Source of the DNA: Jaapia argillacea MUCL 33604
Taxonomy: Eukaryota > Basidiomycota > Agaricomycetes > Jaapiales > Jaapiaceae
Direction of reading: 5' to 3'
NCBI GenBank assembly: GCA_000697665.1
Contig: KL197710.1
Coordinates: forward strand, 1,403,837 to 1,467,836
Length of the DNA stretch: 64,000 nt
Part shown: piece by piece, positions 34,821 through 45,126 of the stretch
Layout: each line of letters starts with the position of its first letter
How positions within the stretch are numbered: position 1 is the first letter of the stretch
Program-made: the position numbers and the translations under genes
The notes under the pieces: generated by a model
What the model was told of the DNA's origin: nothing
The model's database searches: none
What the model saw: only the letters and a program-made list of their open reading frames with translations

Positions 34821-36128
34821 ATGGACCCCTCCTCCTACAAAGACCTCCAAACCTCCCGTGGCGTCAAGTACCACTACTTCTACTCCCCAGCTCAGAGCTC
34901 CAAGCCCACTCTTCTCTTCCTCCATGGATTCCCTTCCAACTCTTACGATTGGAGGCACCAAGTGGCGTTCTTTAAGGACAGGGGATATGGACTTGTCGTT
35001 CCTGATATGCTTGGGTACGGAGGGACCGACAAGCCTACGGTAAGTCTTCTTCTATCCCTCTGTGTCAAATAGCTCAAGGAGGAGTGATTACACATTCGTA
35101 GGATCTAGAAGAGTATAAAGCATCTCTGATCTGTAAAGACCTCGTCGATATCTTGGATACGGAAAAGGTCGAAAAGGCCGTCGCGATCGGACACGACTGG
35201 TTCGTCCTCCTCAGACCCCAACCTTTGATGTGTTGTTTCTAACGACAACGTGTTTTTCAGGGGATCCATAATTGCTTCTCGTCTGGCTTCGTACCACGCC
35301 GATCGGTTCATCGGGTATGCATTCCTCGCAGTCGGTTATGCTCCCCCTTCTCCCGATTTCGACTACAAGAAGGTCATGGCTATGCTTAAGCAAGCTATCG
35401 GCTATGAGATTAGTTACTGGGACTTCTTCACTGAGGAAGGTGCAGATAAGGTTATCGAGGAACATGTCAGTGGTCTCCTTCTAGCTTCCGTTCGTTGTTG
35501 AGAGTTTTGACTCTTCGTCTCGATAGATCGACTCGTTCTACTCGATCTTGTATCCTCAAGACCCCAAGAGTTGGGTAATGCATTTGGCTCCCGCTGGTCC
35601 TCTGAAGGCATGGTTGCTCGCGGACACGACTGGGCCTTTGCCGGGATATATCACTGAGGAGGTGTGCATTGAATTCCCTTTGGACTTGAGCTAGTCTTTG
35701 AATTAAACTCGTGATTGTTGTAGGAGAAAAATACTCATATGTCTATCTTGTTGAAAGGGGGGCTTGCCGCGCCTCTTAACTGGTATAAAGTGATGATATC
35801 CACCGTAGGTAGAGATGACGACAAGGGTACGTTCATTCTCTCCCTCTCCTCTCGCTTCTTTCTCACTTACGACTCACCTCTCTTCATCTCTTTAGATATT
35901 CCTCTTACTTTGTACCCACTCCCACGCGTTCCAGCCCTCCTCATCGGTTGCACCAAAGATTACATCTGTGTCTTCCCTATGCACAAAATGGCTTTTGAAA
36001 AGCTTGCGCCGGAGGGATTGTCAAAGGTGGTCGAATTGGATGCTGATCATTGGGTTATGTTGAGTCATAGGGAGCAGGTTAACAAGGAGCTTGAGGAGTG
36101 GATTGAGCAGAGTGTTTTGAAGGCTTGA
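34821..36128 (+). CDS. epoxide-hydrolase-like alpha/beta hydrolase, copy B
   Basis: The second paralogue of the array, with all catalytic motifs: HGFPSNSYDWRHQVAFF, GHDW followed by GSIIASRLASYHADRF, the acid GCTKDY and the His DADHWVMLSH. I chose ATG 34821 (MDPSSYKDLQTSRG) because the upstream in-frame ATG at 34779 lies in the TATA box and because copies C and D share this start. Five introns match copy A. The lid reads GYEISYWDFF, one residue shorter than GYEIMGYWGFF in C and GYELFGYWNFF in A, close to where epoxide hydrolases carry a catalytic Tyr. Probably cytosolic; no signal peptide or peroxisomal C-terminus. Confidence 0.88.
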
Positions 36129-36844
36129 AAGAACCGTTCCATGTTTTTCACCATCCTGTCGACTGTACGATGAAAGTTGATGGAGTGCCATTGGTGTGTC
36201 TAGGGCTTGTAAGAATATTACACTCCATTTTGGCCTTGGATTTCGAGATGACAGTTCTGTTGTTAGTGTGGATGAAACTTTGGTGCGCTGCTAGCTTCGC
36301 TTTCGTCCTGCTTTTGTCGTGTCTCTCCCTCGCTATGACGCTTTGCGGACCTATTTTACATAAGTGCTGATTTGCTAATTGCTGTACTACCGATCTTCGT
36401 GTTTGTCTCAACCTGTAGCATGGTCAGGCAGCGTTTCGATATCGTGACTCAGAACGCGTGAACTGACACGGAAAATGTGTTGAAACGCGAATATTCTTCC
36501 AGCTTCCCCAACGGCACCTCGAGCCTTCACCGGGAGGTGACACCCATCCCCGGTCCATCTCTCCAAGTCTCTTGTGAACCCTGCAGCGTCAGAGGATGCA
36601 AGACTTAGACTTGTTACGGCGTCTCATACACAGAATCTAAAGGCGAGCAATGTTCTGCGTATGGAGGCACGACTCTGTGACCAGCGTCGGTGCACAGCCG
36701 CATCTGAAGACTGTATTCCTACCCTCCTAGCGCCCGGGCATGACGGTCCATCGCCATCAAAATCAGCATCGATGGGTATATAATCGACCTTTACCCCTGT
36801 GATATGAACACACAAACGCACCACCCACTTCGAACATGCTTACG
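36129..36844 (+). other. spacer between hydrolase copies B and C
   Basis: It holds the copy B 3' flank (GACTGTACGATG...AAGAATATTAC...TTTTGGCCTTGG, also found after C) and the copy C promoter. It shares blocks with the A-B spacer as described there. No separate gene was recognised. Confidence 0.7.
36765..36784 (+). promoter_or_regulatory. TATA element of hydrolase copy C
   Basis: AGCATCGATGGGTATATAAT, identical over 20 nt to the element before copy B and about 68 bp before the ATG at 36845. Confidence 0.7.
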
Positions 36845-38142
36845 ATGGACCCTTCCTCCTACAAAGACCTCCAAACCTCCCGTGGCATCAAGTTCCACTA
36901 CTTCTACTCCCCAGCTCAGAGCTCCAAGCCCACTCTCCTCTTCGTCCATGGCTTCCCTTCCAACTCTTACGATTGGAGGCATCAAGTGGCCTTCTTTAAG
37001 GAAAAAGGGTATGGACTTGTCGTTCCTGATATGCTTGGGTACGGAGGGACCGACAAGCCCACCGTAAGTCTTCTTCTATCCGTCTCTTTCAACGAGCTCA
37101 CGGCGGAGTAATAACCTATTTGTAGGATCCGGAAGAGTATAAACAGACTCTGATCTGTAAGGACCTCGTCGATATCTTAGATGCGGAAAAGGTCGACAAG
37201 GCCGTCGCGATCGGGCATGACTGGTTCGTCCACTTTAGACTCTGGCCCTTGATATCTGTCTCTAAGGCGTATGTGTTCTACAGGGGCTCCAAAATTGTTT
37301 CTCGTCTAGCTTCATACCACGCCGATCGGTTCATCGGTTATACATTCCTCGCAGTCGGTTATGTTCCCCCTTCTCCTGATTTCGACTACGAGAAGGTCAC
37401 GGCTATGATTAAGCAAGCTGTAGGGTACGAGATTATGGGTTACTGGGGATTCTTCAGCGAGGAAGGGGCTGATAAGGTTATCGAGGAACACGTCAGTGAT
37501 CTTTGCGTAGACTCCGTTCGACGTGGAGAATTTTGACTCTCCGTCTTGACAGATCGATTCGTTCTACTCGATCTTGTATCCTCAAGACCCAAGGAGTTGG
37601 GTAACGGATATGGCTCCCTCGGGTGCTCTGAAGGCATGGTTGCTTGCGAACAAGACTGGGCCTTTGCCGGGATATATCACTGAAGAGGTGGGCCTTCCCT
37701 TTGGACTGGAGCTAGTCTTTCAAGTGAACTCATGATTTTTGTAGGAGAAAAAGATTCATACGTCTATCTTGTTGAAAGGGGGTCTTGCCGCCCCTCTTAA
37801 CTGGTACAAAGTGATGACATCTACCATAGCTAAAGATGACGACAAGAGTACGCTCATTCCCTCCCTCGCTCCCATTCCTTTCTCACTTACGACCTCTTCA
37901 CCTCTTTAGATATCCCTCTAACTTCGTACCCACTCCCACGCGTTCCCGCTCTTTTCATTGGTTGCACCAAGGATTACATCTGTCTCCTCCCTATGCACAA
38001 AATGTCTTTTGAAAAGCTCGCTCCGGAGGGATTGTCCAAGGTGGTCGAATTGGACGCTGATCATTGGGTCATGCTGAGCCACAGGGAGCAGGTTAACAAG
38101 GAGCTTGAGGAGTGGATTGAGCAGAGTGTTTTGAAGGCTTGA
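36845..38142 (+). CDS. epoxide-hydrolase-like alpha/beta hydrolase, copy C
   Basis: The third paralogue, closest to copy B. It starts MDPSSYKDLQTSRGIKFHYF at 36845; an alternative ATG at 36836 adds MLT. Motifs: HGFPSNSYDWRHQVAFF, GYGGTDKPT, GHDW then GSKIVSRLASYHADRF, lid GYEIMGYWGFF, DSFYSILYPQDP, KGGLAAPLNWYKV, acid GCTKDY and His DADHWVMLSH. The intron positions are the same as in A and B, and intron 1 has a normal GTAAGT donor. Ends KA before the stop. Confidence 0.88.
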
Positions 38143-38897
38143 AAGACCTGTGGTGTTTTTCACCACCTACCGACTGTACGATGCAGTGTCAGTGTGTCTT
38201 GTTGTATGTAAGACTTGTAAGAATATTCTAGTCCGCTTTGGCCTTGGTTTTCGAGGTGACGGTTCTGTCGTCTAACCTCTTCCTCTGAAAACGACCATTA
38301 TCTGTTCCGGACCTGTTTTCCCCAGACTACCCGTGAAACTGAACACACTCACCAAAAAGACTTCTACGTATGGGATACGCACACGAATCAGGCCATCAGC
38401 ACAGCAGGGCCCGTGGCGACAGGAGATAGCGACTTCAACTTTCTGGCAGCTTGAACTGCACAGACCTGTTCGCTGTATAAGTCAATTTCCATTCGATGCT
38501 GTATCCTCAAGGTCCAAAGAGACAACCAGCGCGTATTCACCATGATGGTATTCGCTTTTCAGCAGATATCCCTGACTGAGTCTCCTTACTGCATGGCTTC
38601 TTAGGCTGCCTCTCTCGAAGCCTATGATCATCTCTCGAATGTCATCCCGTTGAACCTCGAGGAGCTGGAAGGCGACACAAAGCCAGGTCTCGAAAGGTAG
38701 CTTGTTTAATTTCCCAACGGTGCTTGCCGTCTTCTAGGACTGCAGTTTTGTCGCCGGTCGGCCCTTCGTCTCCTCCTAGCGCCCGGATGGTGCTTCGAGG
38801 TGCATCGCCATCGATGGGTATATATACCGGATGACCTGCAGTGATATGAATGCAACAACACCCCACCTCCTTTGAACCCACTTCGAACGTGCTTACG
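38143..38897 (+). other. spacer between hydrolase copies C and D
   Basis: It holds the copy C 3' flank (homologous to that of B) and about 500 bp that differ from the other spacers, then the copy D promoter with the CCTAGCGCCC block shared with C. Confidence 0.65.
38811..38826 (+). promoter_or_regulatory. TATA element of hydrolase copy D
   Basis: ATCGATGGGTATATAT, the same core as before copies B and C, about 75-80 bp before the conserved ATG at 38898. Confidence 0.7.
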
Positions 38898-40186
38898 ATG
38901 GACCTTTCGTCCTACAAAGACCTCGAAACCTCCCGTGGAATCAAGTACCACTATTTCTACTCCACAGCTCACGACTCCAAGCCCACTCTCCTCCTCGTCC
39001 ATGGCTTCCCTTCCAACTCTTACGATTGGAGGCACCAAGTGGCGTTCTTTAAGAAGAAAGGGTATGGACTTGTAGTTCCTGATATGCTTGGGTATGGAGG
39101 GACCGACAAACCTACCGCAAGTGCTCAATCTCTTTCCTTTCATTTAAATGATGAGCTCACGGCAGTATCATCCATTTGTAGGACCCAGAAGAGTACAGAC
39201 TATCTCTGATCTGCAAGGACCTCGTCGATATCCTAGATGCGGAAAACGTCGACAAGTCCATCGTGATCGGCCATGACTGGTCTGTCCTCCACAGATCCCC
39301 AAGTTCCAAGTCTCACTGCTAACGCTCATGTGTTTGCAGGGGCTCTAACGTTGTCTCTCGCCTGGCTTCATACCACGCCGATCGATTCATCGGATATGCA
39401 TTTCTCGCAGTCGGTTATTCCCCCCCTTCTCCCGATTTTGACTATGAGAAGATCATGGCTATGATCAAGCAAGCCGTGGGGTACGAAATTATGGGGTATT
39501 GGGCCTTCTTCAGCGAGGATGGGGCCGATAAGGTTATCGAGGAACACGTAGGTTGACTTCCTCTGCATTCCGCTGAAGGAATGAATTTACTCGGGTATAG
39601 ATCGACTCGTTCTACTCAATTGTGTTCCCTCAAGACCCCAGGACTTGGATAACGGATTTGGGTCCCTTGGGTTCTCTGAAGGCATGGTTGCTTGCCAATA
39701 AGACTGGGCCTCCACCTGAATATCTCACTGAAGACGTTGGGTCCTCCGTTTCGATATTAGTTGAACTTTAAACTTATGACTCGCGTAGGAGAGGAAAATT
39801 CATTCATCGATGTTGTTGAAAGGAGGTCTTGCAGCACCCGTCAAATGGTACAAAATGGCGACATCTGGCATATATAAAGATGACGACAAGAGTACGTTTC
39901 TTCTCTCCCTCTTCCCTCACTCCTTTCTCATCTTTCGACCTCCACCTCATTAGACATCCCTCTTACATCGTACCCACTCCCGCACGTGCCCGCCCTTTTC
40001 ATTGGTTGCACCAAAGATTACATCTGTCTCTTCCCTCTACACAAGGACACTTTTGAGAAGCTTGCGCCGAAGGGATTGTCAAAGGTGGTCGCTTTGGAAG
40101 CTGATCATTGGGTCATGTGGAGCCATAAGGAGCAGGTCAACAAAGAGCTTGAAGAGTGGATCGAGCAGAGCATTTTAAAGGGCTGA
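38898..40186 (+). CDS. epoxide-hydrolase-like alpha/beta hydrolase, copy D
   Basis: The fourth paralogue. It starts MDLSSYKDLETSRGIKYHYF at 38898; an in-frame ATG at 38850 would add 16 residues (MQQHPTSFEPTSNVLT) absent from the other copies. Motifs: HGFPSNSYDWRHQVAFF, GHDW then GSNVVSRLASYHADRF, lid GYEIMGYWAFF, KGGLAAPVKWYKM, acid GCTKDY and His ADHWVMWSH. All catalytic residues are kept. Intron 1 (39117-39181) has a GC donor where the paralogues have GT. The intron 4 donor is GTTGGG. Intact by reading frame. Confidence 0.87.
39117..39181 (+). other. GC-AG intron in hydrolase copy D
   Basis: CCTACC then GCAAGT...TTTGTAG then GACCCA. The homologous intron in copy C reads CCCACC then GTAAGT, and copies A and B also have GT, so the donor changed T to C after duplication. 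Retention would insert about 22 codons within the window read here and alter the protein. Confidence 0.85.
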
Positions 40187-40566
40187 AAGACCTAGTGATA
40201 TTCAAGTTTGCCATCCAATCGACTGTATGATCGAAGTTGATACAGTATCTTCTCGAATGCCACATTTGAAAGAATACAGTCGGCTTCGCTTCCACATGAC
40301 GGTTTCTGTCCTCCAACTCCATCCTAGGGAACGACTCGTGGTGGAAGTAGTTGTCGTTCGCGAAACTTCAGCTTCAGCCACGTAGGGTATTGTGACAACT
40401 TTACATCATGGGACGCGTCCCTATATTTGAAGGAGGAGGACATGGAAGTGGACATTCGTTGGTTAGATTTAACATTCGGTGCGACACTCGCGATGATGAT
40501 GATATTCGTTACACAGGACCCCCATCCTCATCGTAGCTTCTGTCTCACAACCCACAATTTACGCTC
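40187..40566. other. convergent 3' intergenic region
   Basis: About 380 bp between hydrolase copy D and the aldo-keto reductase. Its first 130 bp resemble the 3' flanks of copies B and C. A short GATGATGAT run lies near 40493-40503. Confidence 0.5.
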
Positions 40567-42366
40567 TCACGAATGACCGATCACCGCAAGGGGCTGGTAT
40601 GGCTCCTCGAGATACTTGATTTCTTCTGGCGTCAAAGTGATGTCGACAGCAGCTGTGCGGACGGATTGAGTGGGGTCGTGGGCGGAGAAGTAGAGAAACA
40701 CACCAATCAACTCCTCCAGATTCTTCAAGCTGGTGGTGCCGACGATGGGTGCCGTCACTCCTGAGGGACGGCGTCAACAAATCGATTCTTAATATGCTAG
40801 AACCCGCACATACCATCTTTCGACAAGCTCCAAGCCACAGCGACTTGAGCCATGCTAATCCCCTTCTTCTTGGCAATCTCTTCGACGCTAAATTTGGAGG
40901 TAAGTAAGGTTCCACCCTAGTGCAATATAGCTATCGCAAGCCTACCGAGCGACAATGGTGGGTGTGCCAGCACCACGACTGTATCCACCAATCATTCTGT
41001 CTGTGCCACCTCTGGTAGTTTTCTCGTCAAGGGGACGCGTAAGGAGACCACGAGCAAGCGGGGACCAAGGGATTGAGCCAACTCCAAAGAGCTTTAAACC
41101 AAAATGAGTCTCGAAGTGCTGGGATGAGGAGATGAATATGATACTTTGAGAGTAGGCAACATCTCCCGTTCTTCCTCGCGATATACCAGGTTGTGATGGT
41201 TCTGCATCGAGATGAAGGGAGTGAGTTTATTCGCAATCGCGTAGTCTATGGTGGCAGATCAGTGTCTACGAAAAAGGGCGTTGTGAATCGATGTACTTTG
41301 CATGGCATGGACTATTGATATGAGAGTATTAGCATCGTCAATTTGCAACGAGGAGATCAGGACTGACACTGATAGGCCCAGCATGAACTCATCCCAATGT
41401 ATCGAACATATCCGGCCTTTACGACGTCATGGAGAGCTTGCATCTACATGGTGAGGAGAGATGGAAAAGGATCGGAAAGAACAAATGATCGGACAGTGAG
41501 AAGGTGAGGCGCGGAGATGATGAGCACGTCCTTACAGTCTCTTCGATTGGCGTCTCATTATCGAAACGATGGCCTATAGCAGTCTGGTCAGCGTCCATGG
41601 GAAGGTAGATCGAAAGAGGCAATCACATTGCAACAAATCAATGTAGTCAAGCTGCAGGCGCTCGAGACTGTGCTTCACAGAATCAAAGATATGCTGCATA
41701 GTGGTAATGAATTCAATCATATCCAGCTGGGGTGCATACAATTGTGAATACCTTGCGGCTGAGGCCATGCTGATTGACATAGCCGATCTCATCAGGAGAC
41801 CCTGCTCCGAGTAGGTTGGTCCCGTACTCGCGAGCTACAGTCCCGAAGAGCTGAGGGAGGATTAAATTCAGGAAAAGTCAAGACTACGAGTATCGGAGAT
41901 CTCAAATACTTTTGTCATGACAACGATTTCATCCCGAGGCAGCTGGAGCCGCTTTATGGCTCTGCCGAGGAAGACCTCCGACAATCCGTTCGAGTAGACC
42001 TGGAAGAGCATTTCTATGAGAACCAAGCCGTCTTGTCGAAAATCATTAGATCTCCTTACATTGGCCGTATCAAACGCATTGATTCCGGCGTCATACCTGA
42101 CGGATTATGAACATGCGAGTCAGCGAAGCCCAAGCCCAAGTTAAAGGAAGCAACGAACGCGACTTTGATATGGTGAACTGCTTCCTCCTCGTCACCAATC
42201 ACCCACTTCTGCCAGTCGGAACTTCCGTACTGCATAGTCCCCAGGATGATCCTTGACACCTTCAAACCAGAGTTGCCGAGCCGGACTAATGGATTGCCTT
42301 TCAGCAAACAGCATTGAATGAGAGAAAGGGCATACCATATGGCATCTTCTTGGGAGCACTCGACAT
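40567..42366 (-). CDS. aldo-keto reductase
   Basis: An NAD(P)H-dependent oxidoreductase with a TIM barrel. The spliced product starts MSSAPKKMPYGNPLVRLGNSGLKVSRIILGTMQYG (ATG 42366). The catalytic tetrad is visible: Asp and Tyr in AFDTANVYSNG, Lys in EIVVMTK and His in LLQCHRFD. Further landmarks are GLSRKHIFDSVKHSLERLQLDYIDLLQ, GYVRYIGMSSC, SMQNHHNLVYREEEREM, PWSPLARGLL and the cofactor-binding VTAPIVGTTSLKNLEE. The end, IKYLEEPYQPLAVIGHS, is usual. The gene is cut by many very short exons. Its place beside the hydrolase array could mean a shared catabolic role, but gene direction and promoters do not show it. Confidence 0.88.
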
Positions 42367-42804
42367 GTTGAACTTTCCGACGAAGGTAGTGAGGTATCAA
42401 TAGAGCAAAGGTGAACAGCAAGGATGTTTCCTGCAGAGGCTCCCCGTCCAAAGCCGCCAATGGTAATAAAGGGTAGACGATGGTACGCATGACCTATGGA
42501 TTTCTCAGCAAGTCGTTATTCATGTCCAAAGTGCAGATCGATATATCTGCGAGCACGGTGAGCCGATAATGCCGAGGAGAAAAGGCTCCATTATCTCGCC
42601 AAACTTCCTACGACATCGTGAGGCATGCAGTGGAATCGCGATAAGATGACAACGTAAGGGCAGATCTGAGATGGTGAGGGAAGAGAAGAGTGACGTGATT
42701 TGGAAAGAAGTCGCATTTTGCATGGCTAAAGTCGCAACGTAGATATGAACACACCTAGAAATACATAGTCCAGAAGATTGATACAACACTGAAAGCCGCC
42801 TCAC
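42367..42804. other. intergenic region
   Basis: About 440 bp between the 5' end of the aldo-keto reductase and the 3' end of WRAP73, both on the minus strand. No recognised element. Confidence 0.45.
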
Positions 42805-44837
42805 TCATTCGTTAACAACCGCATCGCCATCCCCGTCATCTTCTACTTCAAAAGCGCAACAAAAGCCGTCTTTGTCAACGAGAACCAGTCCTTTTCCGTC
42901 CGGCGCCCACTTCAGGTCCCGGACGTCGAATTTCTCTGAGGGGAGCAGGGTAGAAAGACATGAATGTCAGTGGAACGGAAAATATAATGCTGTGGTCGTA
43001 AAGTGGCCTCGGTGAACGCACTTGGCACTACCTCGGACGAAGTACATCCCCACAGCGGCGACAATCAGGAGAGAAGACGTACGTGCAGGCACACCAATAC
43101 ATTCCGCCATCTCCTCTTCCCCCCCTCCCTCAGAAATCCACTCGTCACTCCAAGTAAACAGCGCCTTCGTTCCACAACACGTGGCCAAGCGGCCATTTCG
43201 CTCGGGATTCCATCGGGCTTGCAAGACTGGCCTACTATGAATCAAGACACTGTGAAGTTTGGGATAAAAATCTTCGGTAGCTGAAGGGAAAGAGAATAGA
43301 TGGATCATGGTTGGCACGGATTCTGAGAGGAGGTTTAGTGGGAGCAGTGGGATTAGAGTGGTCCAGCGTACCGAAGCGGACGAGCAGATAGCTACCCTTT
43401 CGGCTCCAACCAAGCTGAACAGCCCCACTTTTGGGGTTGGGTTTGGAAGAGTCAGCTCTTGTTAGTGATATTGATTGTGGGCCCTGCGAACGTTCATCTA
43501 TCGTAACGAAATCGTCAAACGCGTGTCGAAGGGAGAAATGATCTTCAAACATGATAGAAAACCTCGGCCTTCAGTCGAATCCAGCCAATTATTGGGCTCT
43601 CGCCAGATTGTCTGCGGTCAACTAAGATGGAAGGAAACTTTTGAATAGTCAAACACATACAACTTCGGTAGGTATCCGACTTTGCAACTCGAGTGTTGCA
43701 ACTGCCGACCAAGTCAAATTATGGAGGATATGAATCTGTTCATTGGGTCAAGCAGGCTTGATTCGCTGATAGGCCACACGACAAACCTTGTCATCCCAAC
43801 CTCCGACAGCGATGAACGATCCGGAGGGATGCCATGAAACACACCTGATACCCAGGCCTGGATCTGGATCTGGAGTGAACAATGCAAGACTCTCACCCAC
43901 AAGAGTCAGGATATGTAACTTGTACTGCGCGGCCGAAGGCGTCGTCATCAGGAATTGGGGAAACAGGTCAGTGGCCCTGACTCACCTCCAGTGGGCCCTC
44001 CCAAATAGCCAGGTGATTACCGGTGGGTGATAAAGACAATGAGGCCAAGGAGGTGGTGGGGAGCGAGAAGTGCTGGAAAAGATTTGGGCGATGAACATAT
44101 CAAGAGTGGGATGCCTGGAGAGCCACGTACTCTCGCCAACTTGTAGGAGTCGGAGGCGTCATATACGCCCAATGTTTCTTTCGATTTATGTCTCTCCGCT
44201 AGGACAAAGTATCGCCCATCTGCGCGAAACGTATACCCTACAAGGGGTGATTGGTTGACTTCATACTTAGTGGAATAGGAAAGGGCTAAGATACCTCGAT
44301 CTGGATGGATAGGATACTGGATATAGGTCGCAGTGCCCGTGACTAATGACCAGACAGTCACTCTTAGCTGAAAGCTTGCCCATTGGAGTTATGATAAGTG
44401 GAGAAGGACTGTCGTCAATGACTCACACCCCATTCGGAGAAACATAGGATTGATCTCCCATCAGGTGCCCACTCCGCCCTGACGAGGCCTTCTGCACCGG
44501 ACTCGATGCGAGCAGTCCAAGTTTCGTCTCGTATCTTGAAGACGTTCACGGCACCAATCTTGGCGCATGCTGCCATGAGATACTCCGAATCGCAGGACCA
44601 CCCAATGTGAGTAATCCAGCCACTCGATATCGCAGCGTTTGATGTTCCCGGCTTGGACTTCGTCAGCGCGGCTAGAGTGGCGGTTGGAGAAGTATCAACG
44701 AGCCATGTTCGTTCGATTTGAAATGTGTCTGCCCTCCGTATAATCAACCTGTCCTGCACTGCCGTCAGAATGAAGTGAGCGCCAGGGCTGAAAGCGACAA
44801 GATTGGAGGTCTGCTTATAGATTTCAGTAAAATCCAT
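42805..44837 (-). CDS. WRAP73: WD40 protein WRAP73 (Wdr8)
   Basis: A WD-repeat protein of spindle pole bodies/centrosomes; in fission yeast Wdr8 works with the Msd1-type anchor in holding microtubule minus ends. ATG 44837 starts MDFTEIYKQTSNLVAFSPG, close to animal WRAP73. Diagnostic blocks in order: ITHIGWSCDSEYLMAACAK, ESGAEGLVRAEWAPDGRSIL, LRVTVWSLVTGTATYIQYP, FRADGRYFVLAERHKSKETLGVYD, YKLHILTLVGESLALF, GLGIRCVSWHPSGSFIAVGGWDDK, then the C-terminal half with RWNPERNGRLATCCGTKALFTWSDEW. The protein ends with the acidic DDGDGDAVVNE (stop 42805). It is divergent from the MFS gene. Confidence 0.9.
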
Positions 44838-45126
44838 GAGAGTTATCAGCAAGTCAGCACAACGCGTCCGAAAGTTAGAACCAAAACAGTCAACGGCATT
44901 TGGCAAGTAGCCGGAAGCAGTCAATATCGCTTAGACTTCGGGCCCGGCACGTGGGATGGTTGGAAAGGATTACAAACCTAAAGAATGGCTCCGTTGGTCG
45001 GACATCACACTGGGCCCAGGATGTCAGCACTCTTTACGCTCCTGGGGCATCCCTGCGGGTGATATAAAGTCGCGCCAGGGACCTAGTCTTCTGTTCTTCG
45101 AAGCCCCCCCCTTCACCTCTGTCGCC
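44838..45126. promoter_or_regulatory. divergent promoter of WRAP73 and the MFS transporter
   Basis: A 289-bp shared region. CACGTG lies at 44948-44953, and a TATAAA at 45063-45068, about 60 bp before the MFS ATG. CACGTG is the palindrome bound by bHLH factors; use here is inferred. Confidence 0.5.

Larger units (their letters stand above)
32947..40186 (+). repeat. four-unit tandem gene duplication
   Basis: Four direct repeats begin at the conserved start codons 32947, 34821, 36845 and 38898, with periods of about 1.87, 2.02 and 2.05 kb. Each unit has one six-exon hydrolase gene plus flanks. B and C are most alike, D is intermediate and A is most diverged. Confidence 0.9.

Noticed and set aside
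32947-40186. Tandem hydrolase array as a transposon or viral repeat
   Set aside because: The units hold intron-containing host-type enzyme genes. No terminal repeats, integrase or reverse transcriptase were seen.
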